Assembly: GCA_964526785.1 (NCBI GenBank)
Contig: CAZGMJ010000004.1
Span: 113,654 to 177,653, forward strand
Direction: 5' to 3'
Origin: CAZGMJ01 sp964526785
GTDB taxonomy: Bacteria > Planctomycetota > Phycisphaerae > Sedimentisphaerales > Anaerobacaceae
DNA length: 64,000 nt
In this document: in pieces, positions 1 to 7,354 of the stretch
How the letters are laid out: every line of letters begins with the position of its first letter
Position numbering within the stretch: the stretch's first letter is position 1
Notes under the pieces: model-generated
Told to the model about the DNA's origin: nothing
Database searches by the model: none
The model's input: only the letters and a program-made list of their open reading frames with translations
Position numbers and translations under genes: made by a program

Positions 1-2332
1 TGTCGTTTTCCACGAGATCGTGGAAGAAGTGCGTTCCGAATGACAGTTCGGGCATAAGGTTGCCGCCCTCGCAGGCAATTTCGACGAGGACGTCGGCGCT
101 GTTTATTTCAGCGAAGGAAACGGGCACGCCCAGACTGGGCGTACTGGTGCCCCACCGGCCCGGCGCGAGCATCATGGTGACACTATCCGAGGTTTCAGCG
201 AGGACGCGATTGATACGACCAATGATACGCGCGATTTCGTATTTCTGCGTCAAGTTCGCACGGCAGTACGCGGCAGGCCTGACCAAGAGCACGTTTGCAA
301 CATCACACGAGATACCAGCACCCATCATATGCCCCGTCGAATTGAAGAGCACATTGTCGTTGGTCGTATGGCGGGGCAACTCAATGCGGTCGGCGGCGGG
401 AATGCTCTGCATTGGTCTGCATTGGACAAGACATATACGCGGCGTGGTGCGGTCGGCAAGGTTTATTGTGAACTCGATATCGACAGGATGGTCGTAGGCA
501 CGTTCAAGGCTGTGGAGGATTGTCTGCATAACCTGCGGCAAATCCGTTCCGGAGAGCAACTTGTCCAGCGACACAATCCAAGCCTCTGCGCCCGGCAACC
601 CCATTTGCCTTCGCGTACGTTCGGTCCGGTATTGACGGGCCGTGAGAAGGTTCCGGTGCGGACTGATGTCTTCGGCGAAGAACTGTTCGACGGAGAGGGT
701 ATCGAGGCGGCCCGTTTCGATGTTGAGAACGTCGATTTCATGCTGAGAGAATCTCACGGCGTCTTCGGGGCGCGCATATGGTTTGCGATTCGGATCGTCG
801 AGGGCGACGATCTGCGGATAGTCGTCTTCGGTGCGATCGACGGCGCGGGTGCCGAGGCCAAGTACCAGACGAAGCATGCCGGCGCGGCGGTCGAGGTGTG
901 GAGCCCAGGCGAAGAGATTGTGCGAAGCGCCGACCCCTGCCAGATCCGGGAAGAAGTAGCTGCCGCGGGCACTGCCTGAGACCTTTTGCACGACCAGGGC
1001 CATTCGTTCCTGCGCACGGTGCAGGCCGCGATCATGACGATAGGCCATCGCATCGTCGTTCAGCGCAGAACTATACACCCTCCTGACGGCGGCCTCGAAC
1101 TGGCGGAGGCGGTGTTCGGGACCGCCCTGGTTGGCAAGAAAAATGCTTTCATACTTGCCTGCGAAGGCGCCGCGGAACGAATCCTGGAGAATGCTGCTGG
1201 ATCGCACGATCAAAGGCGATTGGCCGAAGTAATCGAGTACGGTACGAAACTGTTGTCGCATGGTTTCGGAAAAGGAGCCCGCGAGGATTCGTTCACGAAG
1301 CCTGGCGGCGTGCGTCAGAGGTTCGTCCGCTACCTGCGGCCGGGTGTATTGTTCCCACAGGTCGTTGTCGAAGAGATACGTGCAAAACACATCGGCGCCA
1401 ACGTACCACGGGTCATCCGGTTCTATATGGCGGTCGTAATCAAAGGCCTCGTCTCTTCGGAGTATGCGGCGGGCAAGGACGAGGCCTGCGGCTCTGCCCC
1501 CGATAGCGCCATCGCCGATCATTCTGCTGCCGATGGCGATGAAGTCTTCGGGATCAAGCGTTCGACGGGCAAGATCGAGCATTCTCTCTTCGCCGCCGAA
1601 GACGAAGCGGCAGAGCGCGTCGAGGTGTGTGTGATAGTCCGGGGATTGTGGTGGCAGGGCTGCAAGGTCGAGGGCACGTTGTAAGATACGATTATGTGAG
1701 GGGCCCGCGGATTCGGCGCTGGGCGCAGGTATATCGGTACAAAGCGGGGCGAAGCAGTCTTCCGTGATGCGGTGCGGCAGGAACATCGTGGGCGAATACC
1801 GCCCGGCCACCTTGATCGGATGTATGAGCAGGTCGTCGCTGGAACGATACAGGTCGAGCACGACATCGACGTCTTGCTGGATACGACCCAAAACAGCCGG
1901 GCAATGGCGGTTTCTCAGCAGCGGGATGTACGCGTTATGGCCAACACTGCGCAGCCGGCGACAGACATCAGAGAGCAAATTGGCGATCATCAGGTCGGTC
2001 ACCCAAGGGGCGTCGAGGAGTGAAAGGCAATCGACAAGACAGATGGCGGCCGGGCCTGAGTCCAAATACTCGTGAATCTGTCCGGTTGTCCGTTCAAAAC
2101 CACCGGAGCCGTCGATTTCGTGGATTGTGATCTTTGCCGACATATCACATATTCGCGGCGACTGCACGAAGCGAAGGTACACAATTCGACGATCGTCACG
2201 GACAGCTTCAGCGAAGAGAGCTTCTACAAAGAGGCTGCAATCGTCGAGGGCGTCGAGTTGCCAGAGAACGATGTCACCATCCCATACTCCGTGGAGTATT
2301 CGGTCGAGAGGTTGGCATCCACTGCTTGTCAT
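1..2332 (-). CDS. PEP/pyruvate-binding domain protein with degenerate KaiC-like N-terminus (3' end outside window)
   Basis: An uninterrupted reading frame runs on the minus strand from ATG at 2332 to the left edge, giving 777 codons with no stop; an in-frame TGA at 2342-2344 fixes the upstream limit. Residues around 374 carry the RSSS...FAG-Y motif of the pyruvate phosphate dikinase/PEP synthase ATP-grasp domain, followed by the matching R-VYSS and VVQK segments, and the visible end contains a PELSFGTHFF motif typical of PEP-synthase-like proteins. Residues 1-200 resemble a KaiC/RadA ATPase: LDRILHGV-DGD at the start, a Walker-B-like VDCLSLL, and a terminal segment with RYSP. There is no P-loop, so nucleotide binding there is doubtful. 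The phosphohistidine and PEP-binding domains of a true PEP synthase are not visible. The gene follows the sigma-54 activator by 61 bases and probably shares its transcript. The domain call is secure; the reaction is not. Confidence 0.8.
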   Translation of the reverse strand, partial: MTSSGCQPLDRILHGVWDGDIVLWQLDALDDCSLFVEALFAEAVRDDRRIVYLRFVQSPRICDMSAKITIHEIDGSGGFERTTGQIHEYLDSGPAAICLVDCLSLLDAPWVTDLMIANLLSDVCRRLRSVGHNAYIPLLRNRHCPAVLGRIQQDVDVVLDLYRSSDDLLIHPIKVAGRYSPTMFLPHRITEDCFAPLCTDIPAPSAESAGPSHNRILQRALDLAALPPQSPDYHTHLDALCRFVFGGEERMLDLARRTLDPEDFIAIGSRMIGDGAIGGRAAGLVLARRILRRDEAFDYDRHIEPDDPWYVGADVFCTYLFDNDLWEQYTRPQVADEPLTHAARLRERILAGSFSETMRQQFRTVLDYFGQSPLIVRSSSILQDSFRGAFAGKYESIFLANQGGPEHRLRQFEAAVRRVYSSALNDDAMAYRHDRGLHRAQERMALVVQKVSGSARGSYFFPDLAGVGASHNLFAWAPHLDRRAGMLRLVLGLGTRAVDRTEDDYPQIVALDDPNRKPYARPEDAVRFSQHEIDVLNIETGRLDTLSVEQFFAEDISPHRNLLTARQYRTERTRRQMGLPGAEAWIVSLDKLLSGTDLPQVMQTILHSLERAYDHPVDIEFTINLADRTTPRICLVQCRPMQSIPAADRIELPRHTTNDNVLFNSTGHMMGAGISCDVANVLLVRPAAYCRANLTQKYEIARIIGRINRVLAETSDSVTMMLAPGRWGTSTPSLGVPVSFAEINSADVLVEIACEGGNLMPELSFGTHFFHDLVEND

Positions 2333-2393
2333 GAGCCTGGGTCAGCCTTTCTGCGCAGTCCGCGGCGCGCGAATCGGTTGGTGGTTATGTGGC

Positions 2394-3965
2394 TTATCGA
2401 TGCGGGCGGTAGTCCTTATAGTCAATTCCCAACTTGCGAATCTTATAGCCCACGATGCGAGGGGTGGAACCGAGATCGCGGGCCACGGCTGCGACCTTCC
2501 CATCGCATCGCTTCAATGCTTCGCAGATGATGCTTCTTTCGAATGCATCGACCTGTTCAGCCAGCGAACCGCCTGCGCTTGCCCGCGAGGTATCGGATGT
2601 CCGCAGGCTCGGAGGCAAATGGTGCGCCTCGATTACGCCGTCAGTGCTGAGAAGCATCGCTCTTTCAATGCAGTTCTCGAGTTCGCGCACGTTGCCGGGC
2701 CAATCGTAGGTCATCATCATGTTCGTCGCCAGCGGGCTTATGCGGCGAACGGTCTTGCTGAGTCTGGCGGCGTAGTGTTTGATGAAGTGGTCGATCAGAA
2801 GCAGAATGTCATTACGTCTTTCCCGCAACGGCGGCAGGCCAATGGGGAAGACATTAATTCGGTAGTAGAAATCCTGCCGGAAATCACCCTGCTCGACGGC
2901 CCGTTCCAGATCGCGATTCGTAGCGGCGATGACTCGGGCGTTGGTAGTTTCCATCGTATTGCTGCCCACGCGTTGATATTCATGTTCCTGAAGGACGCGG
3001 AGCAACTTGACCTGGAGGGCTCCGGAGAAATCGCCTATTTCATCGAGAAAGAGGGTTCCGTTTTCGGCTTCGCGGATGCGACCATCCCGATCTCGAACGG
3101 CGCCGGTGAAAGCCCCCTTCTCATGCCCGAATAGCTCGCTATCGAGCAAGTTCTCATTCAAAGCGGCACAATTGACGCGAACGAACGGCCCTTTTCTTCT
3201 CTCGCTGAGGTAGTGAATTGCATGGGCAACGAGTTCTTTGCCGGTGCCAGATGCTCCGCGGATCAGGACGGTGGTATCACTGGAGGCGACTTGTTGGATG
3301 GCGGTGTAAACTTCGCGCATTTCGTCCGACTCGCCGATGATGTTCTCCGGGCGGTATCTATCGCCCAGTTCGCTGCGAAGTCTGATGTTCTCTTTGGCGA
3401 GGGCCTGCTGCTTCATCCCGGCCTCTCGTCTGATTCGAACGTCATTTGCGATCATGCTGGCGACGATGCTCAGTACGCGCATGTCCTCATCGAGCGATGC
3501 CGACTGGCCGAAGGGTCGATCGACTGCGATGGTGCCGATTACATCACGGCCAAAGGCGATAGGCACACAGATGAAGCTGATCTCTTCTCTGGGCAGTTGC
3601 CTACGTTCAAACCTGTTCAGGAACAGCGGCTCCTGGGAGACTCTGGGCACGATCATGCCGCGACCGGTCTGCATGACCCGACCTGTTACGCCTTCGCCCA
3701 TTCGATATCGGATTCTGCGCCGTTGCGTTGGCGTCAATGCCGGGGCTACTTCGACTGCCAACTCATCACCCTCAGGCGAAAGCAGGGTAATGGCACCGTT
3801 GCGCAGATTCAGTTCCCCATCGAGTATTTCGAGCACGCGAGAGAGAAGTTGCTGTTGAGGCAGACCAGAACCAAGAACGGTGCTTACGCTGGCCAGGGCA
3901 TCCAGTTCATGAGCGTGGCGCTCCGACTGGTTCGTATGGTCTCTGTTCTCAAATGGGCTTTCCAT
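2394..3965 (-). CDS. NifA/NorR-type sigma-54-dependent transcriptional activator (GAF-AAA+-Fis)
   Basis: This 523-residue enhancer-binding protein activates sigma-54 RNA polymerase. A GAF sensor domain covers about residues 30-185. The AAA+ domain follows, with Walker A GASGTGKE, the sigma-54-contacting loop GAFTGA, a sensor-I-like RVIAATNRDLE segment and WPGNVRELENCIERA. The Fis-type helix-turn-helix at the C-terminus (VAAVARDLGSTPRIVGYKI) is very close to NifA. A longer frame opens at 4100, but the ATG at 3965 is preferred because the GAF-linked coding pattern starts there and a good sigma-70 promoter lies just upstream at 4014-4042, inside the longer frame. No receiver domain is present, so the signal is probably a ligand or redox cue sensed by GAF. 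A sigma-54 promoter facing the opposite way lies 350 bases upstream, making the glutamate synthase/Hdr/MTHFR array the likely target. Confidence 0.9.
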   Translation of the reverse strand: MESPFENRDHTNQSERHAHELDALASVSTVLGSGLPQQQLLSRVLEILDGELNLRNGAITLLSPEGDELAVEVAPALTPTQRRRIRYRMGEGVTGRVMQTGRGMIVPRVSQEPLFLNRFERRQLPREEISFICVPIAFGRDVIGTIAVDRPFGQSASLDEDMRVLSIVASMIANDVRIRREAGMKQQALAKENIRLRSELGDRYRPENIIGESDEMREVYTAIQQVASSDTTVLIRGASGTGKELVAHAIHYLSERRKGPFVRVNCAALNENLLDSELFGHEKGAFTGAVRDRDGRIREAENGTLFLDEIGDFSGALQVKLLRVLQEHEYQRVGSNTMETTNARVIAATNRDLERAVEQGDFRQDFYYRINVFPIGLPPLRERRNDILLLIDHFIKHYAARLSKTVRRISPLATNMMMTYDWPGNVRELENCIERAMLLSTDGVIEAHHLPPSLRTSDTSRASAGGSLAEQVDAFERSIICEALKRCDGKVAAVARDLGSTPRIVGYKIRKLGIDYKDYRPHR

Positions 3966-4013
3966 CAGAGGGCATCGTCTCCATGTGCATGCTCGAAGCA
4001 ACAATATGACATA

Positions 4014-4042
4014 ATTGTACTCTTTTTCTGTATCCGAGACAA
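4014..4042 (-). promoter_or_regulatory. sigma-70-type promoter of the sigma-54 activator
   Basis: On the minus strand TTGTCT (4042-4037) and TACAAT (4019-4014) are separated by exactly 17 bases. The predicted start near 4007 gives a leader of about 40 bases before the ATG at 3965, which supports that start. Confidence 0.6.
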
Positions 4043-4202
4043 TGGTGTAACATATTACTGTCGCATAAACTCCCAGAAAACCGGACATGGTCTTTTTCAC
4101 AAGCCCTTAAGTTCTCAGAATATGCCTCCCAAGCAATTGGATGGCCTTTCGTAGCGGCCACACAAGAACAATAGCGACTGACTGGCCCAAGAACAAACAA
4201 AA

Positions 4203-4230
4203 ATGTCGTCTCGTTCGCATTTGGCGACAT
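4203..4230. promoter_or_regulatory. inverted repeat ATGTCG-N16-CGACAT, candidate enhancer site
   Basis: Six-base perfect arms at 4203-4208 and 4225-4230. The centre lies about 127 bases before the start predicted from the sigma-54 promoter at 4317-4332, within the usual range for an activator of this class. It is not the classical NifA TGT-N10-ACA site. Confidence 0.35.
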
Positions 4231-4250
4231 TATTGTCATATTTAGCAATA
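4231..4250. promoter_or_regulatory. inverted repeat TATTG-N10-CAATA, candidate enhancer site
   Basis: Five-base perfect arms separated by 10 bases, the same geometry as NifA upstream sites (TGT-N10-ACA) but with different outer bases. It directly abuts the preceding inverted repeat and is centred about 103 bases before the predicted start. Confidence 0.35.
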
Positions 4251-4316
4251 GCACAGAACATGAAAACGGCACCTAAGCACTTGAAGAGAAAGAGCTTATG
4301 CGGGCGAGCACATCGG

Positions 4317-4332
4317 TGGCATGATGTTTGCA
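4317..4332 (+). promoter_or_regulatory. sigma-54 (-24/-12) promoter of the mvhD-metF-glt-hdr array
   Basis: The sequence TGGCATGATGTTTGCA matches the sigma-54 consensus TGGCAYR-N4-TTGCW at every defined position. The GG (4318-4319) and GC (4330-4331) pairs are spaced by 10 bases as required. Predicted start is near 4343, giving a leader of about 214 bases before the first gene at 4557. A sigma-54 activator gene is divergently encoded next door. Confidence 0.75.
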
Positions 4333-4341
4333 CGGCCTTTG

Positions 4342-4359
4342 GCACCGCTACTCCGGTGC
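4342..4359 (+). other. stem-loop at the 5' end of the predicted sigma-54 transcript
   Basis: GCACCG (4342-4347) and CGGTGC (4354-4359) form a perfect 6-bp stem with a 6-base loop. It coincides with the expected transcript start, so it could protect the 5' end or affect promoter escape. There is no T-run, so it is not a terminator. The remaining leader (4360-4556) shows no gene or known riboswitch that I recognise. Confidence 0.35.
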
Positions 4360-4556
4360 GTCGGTGTATTTGCGCGCTGTGTATTGGGGCCGAGCCGGGC
4401 GTCGGCGCTCGTGGCAAAGAGGCGACGCAGACACCGGCTGCAGCAAACTATGATATGCGTTTGATTATAGAGTTGCCTGGAAAATCCTGGGCAGCCTGCA
4501 TTTCTCGCCCTGCTGCGACGGTATTGTTCTTGTGCCTTTATTGATGGGTCACGCGA

Positions 4557-4976
4557 ATGGTAAACGAAGGCATTCCGCAAATAGGCATGTTTTTCTGTTC
4601 CAACTGTCTCGACCGGGAGGAGATCGGCGAATACTGCGCCACACTTGGCGTGGATGAGCGACGGGCAATCAGCCTGCCCTGCTCGGGCAAGGTGAACATC
4701 GAATACCTCATAAAGGCATTCGAGACCGGCTGCGACGGGGTGGTTGTGTTGACGTGCGAGCTTGACACGTGTCGGCACCTTGAGGGGAATCGTCGGGCGA
4801 AGAAGCGGGCTCAGGCAGTGGATTCGCTGCTACGGGAAATCGGCATGGGAGCCGGACGGATCGCAGTTGTTGAGGTGAAAGAAGGCGAACACGAGCAGGC
4901 AATGCATGCAGTTAAAGCGTTCTGCGCAAAGCTCGAACGAATCGGGACGGGCGACGCTGTGAAGACCGCAGGATAA
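4557..4976 (+). CDS. mvhD: MvhD-like hydrogenase iron-sulfur subunit (first copy)
   Basis: A 139-residue protein of the MvhD/FrhD family, the small [2Fe-2S] electron relay docked on HdrA in flavin-based bifurcating complexes. The cluster cysteines are in place: C14-x2-C17 near the start, C42 in a PCSGK motif, and C67 and C72 in TCELDTCRH, followed by GNRRAKKR. It diverges from the second copy at 17582, which has the more standard sequence with YSSADLAG and QYPPNVR. It is the first gene after the sigma-54 promoter and lies 53 bases before metF. No clear Shine-Dalgarno precedes the ATG. Family assignment is firm; which HdrA half it contacts is unknown. Confidence 0.85.
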   Translation: MVNEGIPQIGMFFCSNCLDREEIGEYCATLGVDERRAISLPCSGKVNIEYLIKAFETGCDGVVVLTCELDTCRHLEGNRRAKKRAQAVDSLLREIGMGAGRIAVVEVKEGEHEQAMHAVKAFCAKLERIGTGDAVKTAG

Positions 4977-5029
4977 GGATCTGGCAGCCCGAAACCGCCA
5001 GACAGGCTGCAACTCGGAGAGAATCACAC

Positions 5030-5935
5030 ATGAATATAGACAGCAAGCTTGGAAAAGCAATCGGACAGAGCAGCTTCGTGATCACTGCGGAATGCCTGCC
5101 GCAGCCTGCAGCGGGCGAATCGGCAGTGAAGGAGGCGGTCGGGTCCTTTAACGGGAGCCTTACGGCGGTAAACGCAGCGGACAATCCTTTTGGGGTAGGA
5201 ATGTCGAGCCTTGCGGCTTCCATGGCCATGACAAAGGCGGAAATCGAGCCGATTTTCCAGATCGTAACCCGCGACCGCAATCGTATCGCGATTCAGTCCG
5301 ATCTGCTGGGGGCTGCGTCTCTGGGGATCAAGAACGTGCTGTGTCTGAGCGGCTATCACCAGACGCTGACGGGGTGTCCCGAATCGGCGAACGTATACGA
5401 TATCGACTCGATTCAGTTGATTGCCACGGTCAGGAGACTCTGTGAGAGGGGGGAATTGATTGATGGGAGCAAGGTGGCGGGCGACTTCGGCATGCTTATC
5501 GGCGCGGCGGCGAACCCGGATGTACGACCGCTGGAGTTGAACATCCTTCGACTGGCAAAGAAGATCGAGGCGGGGGCGGAGTTCATCCAGACGCAGGCGG
5601 TTTTCGATTTAGATTCGTTCGGGCAGTGGCTCGAAGCGGCACGACAGGAAGGTATTACGGACAAGGCGGCAGTTCTGGCGGGCGTAATGCCTTTGAATGG
5701 GGCCGACGAGGCCAGCGAACTGCGCGAGCGATTCACGGAATTTCAGATACCGGATGCGGTGATCGAACGGCTTGAGAAGGCGGGCGACGGGGAGTCCCAG
5801 AAGAGGGAAGGCGTTGCGATCTGTGTCGAGATCATAAACAGCATCAAGAGCATGAAGGGTTTGAGGGGAGTGCATATTCTTTCCGGCGGCAAAGAGGCCG
5901 TCGTGACGGACTTGTTGTCCCAGGCAGGACTATAG
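5030..5935 (+). CDS. metF: methylenetetrahydrofolate reductase, MetF subunit
   Basis: A 301-residue (beta-alpha)8 flavoprotein that reduces 5,10-methylene-THF to 5-methyl-THF. Family features include the early glutamate in ITAECLP, a FQIVTRDRNR segment, GAASLGIKN followed by the LSGYH strand, YDIDSIQLI, and FIQTQAVFD. It is followed by the Hdr genes and metV, as in the MetFV-HdrABC-MvhD complex of Moorella, where MetV carries the electron-input iron-sulfur module. A GGAGAG Shine-Dalgarno sits 8 bases before the ATG. No other folate-pathway gene lies in the window, so it could serve methionine synthesis, one-carbon oxidation or a Wood-Ljungdahl methyl branch. Confidence 0.9.
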   Translation: MNIDSKLGKAIGQSSFVITAECLPQPAAGESAVKEAVGSFNGSLTAVNAADNPFGVGMSSLAASMAMTKAEIEPIFQIVTRDRNRIAIQSDLLGAASLGIKNVLCLSGYHQTLTGCPESANVYDIDSIQLIATVRRLCERGELIDGSKVAGDFGMLIGAAANPDVRPLELNILRLAKKIEAGAEFIQTQAVFDLDSFGQWLEAARQEGITDKAAVLAGVMPLNGADEASELRERFTEFQIPDAVIERLEKAGDGESQKREGVAICVEIINSIKSMKGLRGVHILSGGKEAVVTDLLSQAGL

Positions 5936-5950
5936 AACACGAGAAGAGAT

Positions 5951-7354
5951 ATGCCTGATAAGTATCATATAAAAACAAAACCGTTTCCACCTCGTCAACC
6001 GAGGATCGGCAAGTATGGGGTAGTCGACTGGCGAGAGGACTGCGCGAGGTGTCACAATTGTGTAAAGAAGGTCTGCATATACAATCGCTATCGCGACGAG
6101 GCGGAGTACATTCGCAGTCTTACGAGCGTCGACGCATTGTATTTCGATTGCATGGGCTGCTTCTCATGCGTTCAAAACTGCACGAAAGGCCTGCTGGGAC
6201 TGTCAATCAATCCGGTATACGAAGGTCTGGGCAATGCATATTGGACACCCGAGATCATCCGAACGACCTGGCTTCAGGCCGAGACAGCGAAGATTCCGGT
6301 CTCGGGAGCCGGATATCGCGGTCCATTCGCGGGTCACGGTTTCGATTCGATGTGGACAGACATGTCGGAGATCGTGCGACCGACGCGAGACGGCATACAC
6401 GGGCGGGAATACATCAGCACGGCGGTGGACATCGGGCGCAAGCGGTCGCACCTGAGTTTCGGCAACGGCGACAGCAACGGGAACAATTCGCCGCTTATCT
6501 GCATTCAGATGCCGCTGATCATCGATCTTCCCTCACACCTGCACACACTGCCCGACCTGGAGCGAGTACTTGTGGAGACGGCGGCGCGGACCGACTTGAT
6601 TACAATCGTGGATGCTGAGAAGTGGCCGATCGAAGGTATCGAAGGCGACGAATTGCTGTCTCACATCGGTTTCTATCTGCGTCCCGACGGGCCCGGCATT
6701 GACGACGACGTCCTGGGCAATACCCGACTGGTCGAGATTCCGGACGGCAACGACGTGGAGCAGCGAATAGAAGAAATCAAGGCGCGGCACCCGCATATCG
6801 TTGTTGCGATACGCGTAGAATTGAATGCGACGGGCGTGCACAGAGCAATCGAGCTTGCCAGCAGCGATAATGTCGAGGTCGTACACGTGGCGGCCGATCT
6901 CAACGGCAATGAGATCGACACCAAAGAACCTCGATTTGTCAAAGACATGATTCGCGAGATTCATACGGCGCTGATCGACAACGGCACACGGGACCAAGTG
7001 ACGCTGATTGCCGGCGGCGGCATTGCGCTGGCCGAACACATGGCCAAGGCGCTCCTTTGCGGAGCGGATTTGGTTTCAGTGAATCTACCTCTGCTGATCG
7101 CGATAGAATGCCGTCTGTGCAGCAGTTGCAAGAAGGGGACGACGTGTCCGGCGCAGCTGGAGAAAATCGACCCGGCTCACGGTATTGGCAGGACGACGAA
7201 TCTGGTGGCCGCATGGCACGATCAGTTGATCGAGATGATGGGCGCCATGGGGATGCGGGAGGCGCGACGTCTTCGCGGCGACGTGGGCAGAGCAATGTTC
7301 TTTGAAGATCTCGAGGAGGAGAGCTTTGGCAAGCTTTTCGGTACAAGAAAATAG
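5951..7354 (+). CDS. ferredoxin/FMN glutamate-synthase-like protein (GltB2 paralogue)
   Basis: This 467-residue protein starts with a ferredoxin-like region (CARCHNCVKKVC at about residues 35-46, then CMGCFSCVQNC) and continues into a glutamate-synthase-type FMN barrel, with EIVRPTRDGIHGREYIST at about 140 and AGGGIALAEHMAKALLCGAD near the end. A last cysteine group, CRLCSSCKKGTTC, corresponds to the 3Fe-4S site of GltB. It is shorter and more divergent than the next gene, which is the better candidate for the catalytic FMN subunit. It could act as an electron-transfer partner. It lies 15 bases after metF and overlaps the next gene by 29 bases, so the genes are translationally coupled. Confidence 0.85.
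   Translation: MPDKYHIKTKPFPPRQPRIGKYGVVDWREDCARCHNCVKKVCIYNRYRDEAEYIRSLTSVDALYFDCMGCFSCVQNCTKGLLGLSINPVYEGLGNAYWTPEIIRTTWLQAETAKIPVSGAGYRGPFAGHGFDSMWTDMSEIVRPTRDGIHGREYISTAVDIGRKRSHLSFGNGDSNGNNSPLICIQMPLIIDLPSHLHTLPDLERVLVETAARTDLITIVDAEKWPIEGIEGDELLSHIGFYLRPDGPGIDDDVLGNTRLVEIPDGNDVEQRIEEIKARHPHIVVAIRVELNATGVHRAIELASSDNVEVVHVAADLNGNEIDTKEPRFVKDMIREIHTALIDNGTRDQVTLIAGGGIALAEHMAKALLCGADLVSVNLPLLIAIECRLCSSCKKGTTCPAQLEKIDPAHGIGRTTNLVAAWHDQLIEMMGAMGMREARRLRGDVGRAMFFEDLEEESFGKLFGTRK
7315..7328 (+). promoter_or_regulatory. Shine-Dalgarno deciding a TTG start
   Basis: GGAGGAG (7315-7321) lies 4 bases before TTG at 7326-7328. An alternative TTG at 7302 has no such site, so 7326 is taken as the start of the following gene. 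Confidence 0.65.

Noticed and set aside
2394..3965. Naming the activator NifA and inferring nitrogen fixation
   Set aside because: The C-terminal HTH is NifA-like, but there are no nif genes here; the protein could equally be a general NorR/NifA-type regulator.
2127..4154. Long plus-strand frames opposite the activator and PEP-binding genes
   Set aside because: Antisense to well-supported minus-strand genes; translation has no known motif.
4203..4544. A 113-codon plus frame in the activator-mvhD gap
   Set aside because: It spans the sigma-54 promoter, has no Shine-Dalgarno and no homologous-looking content.
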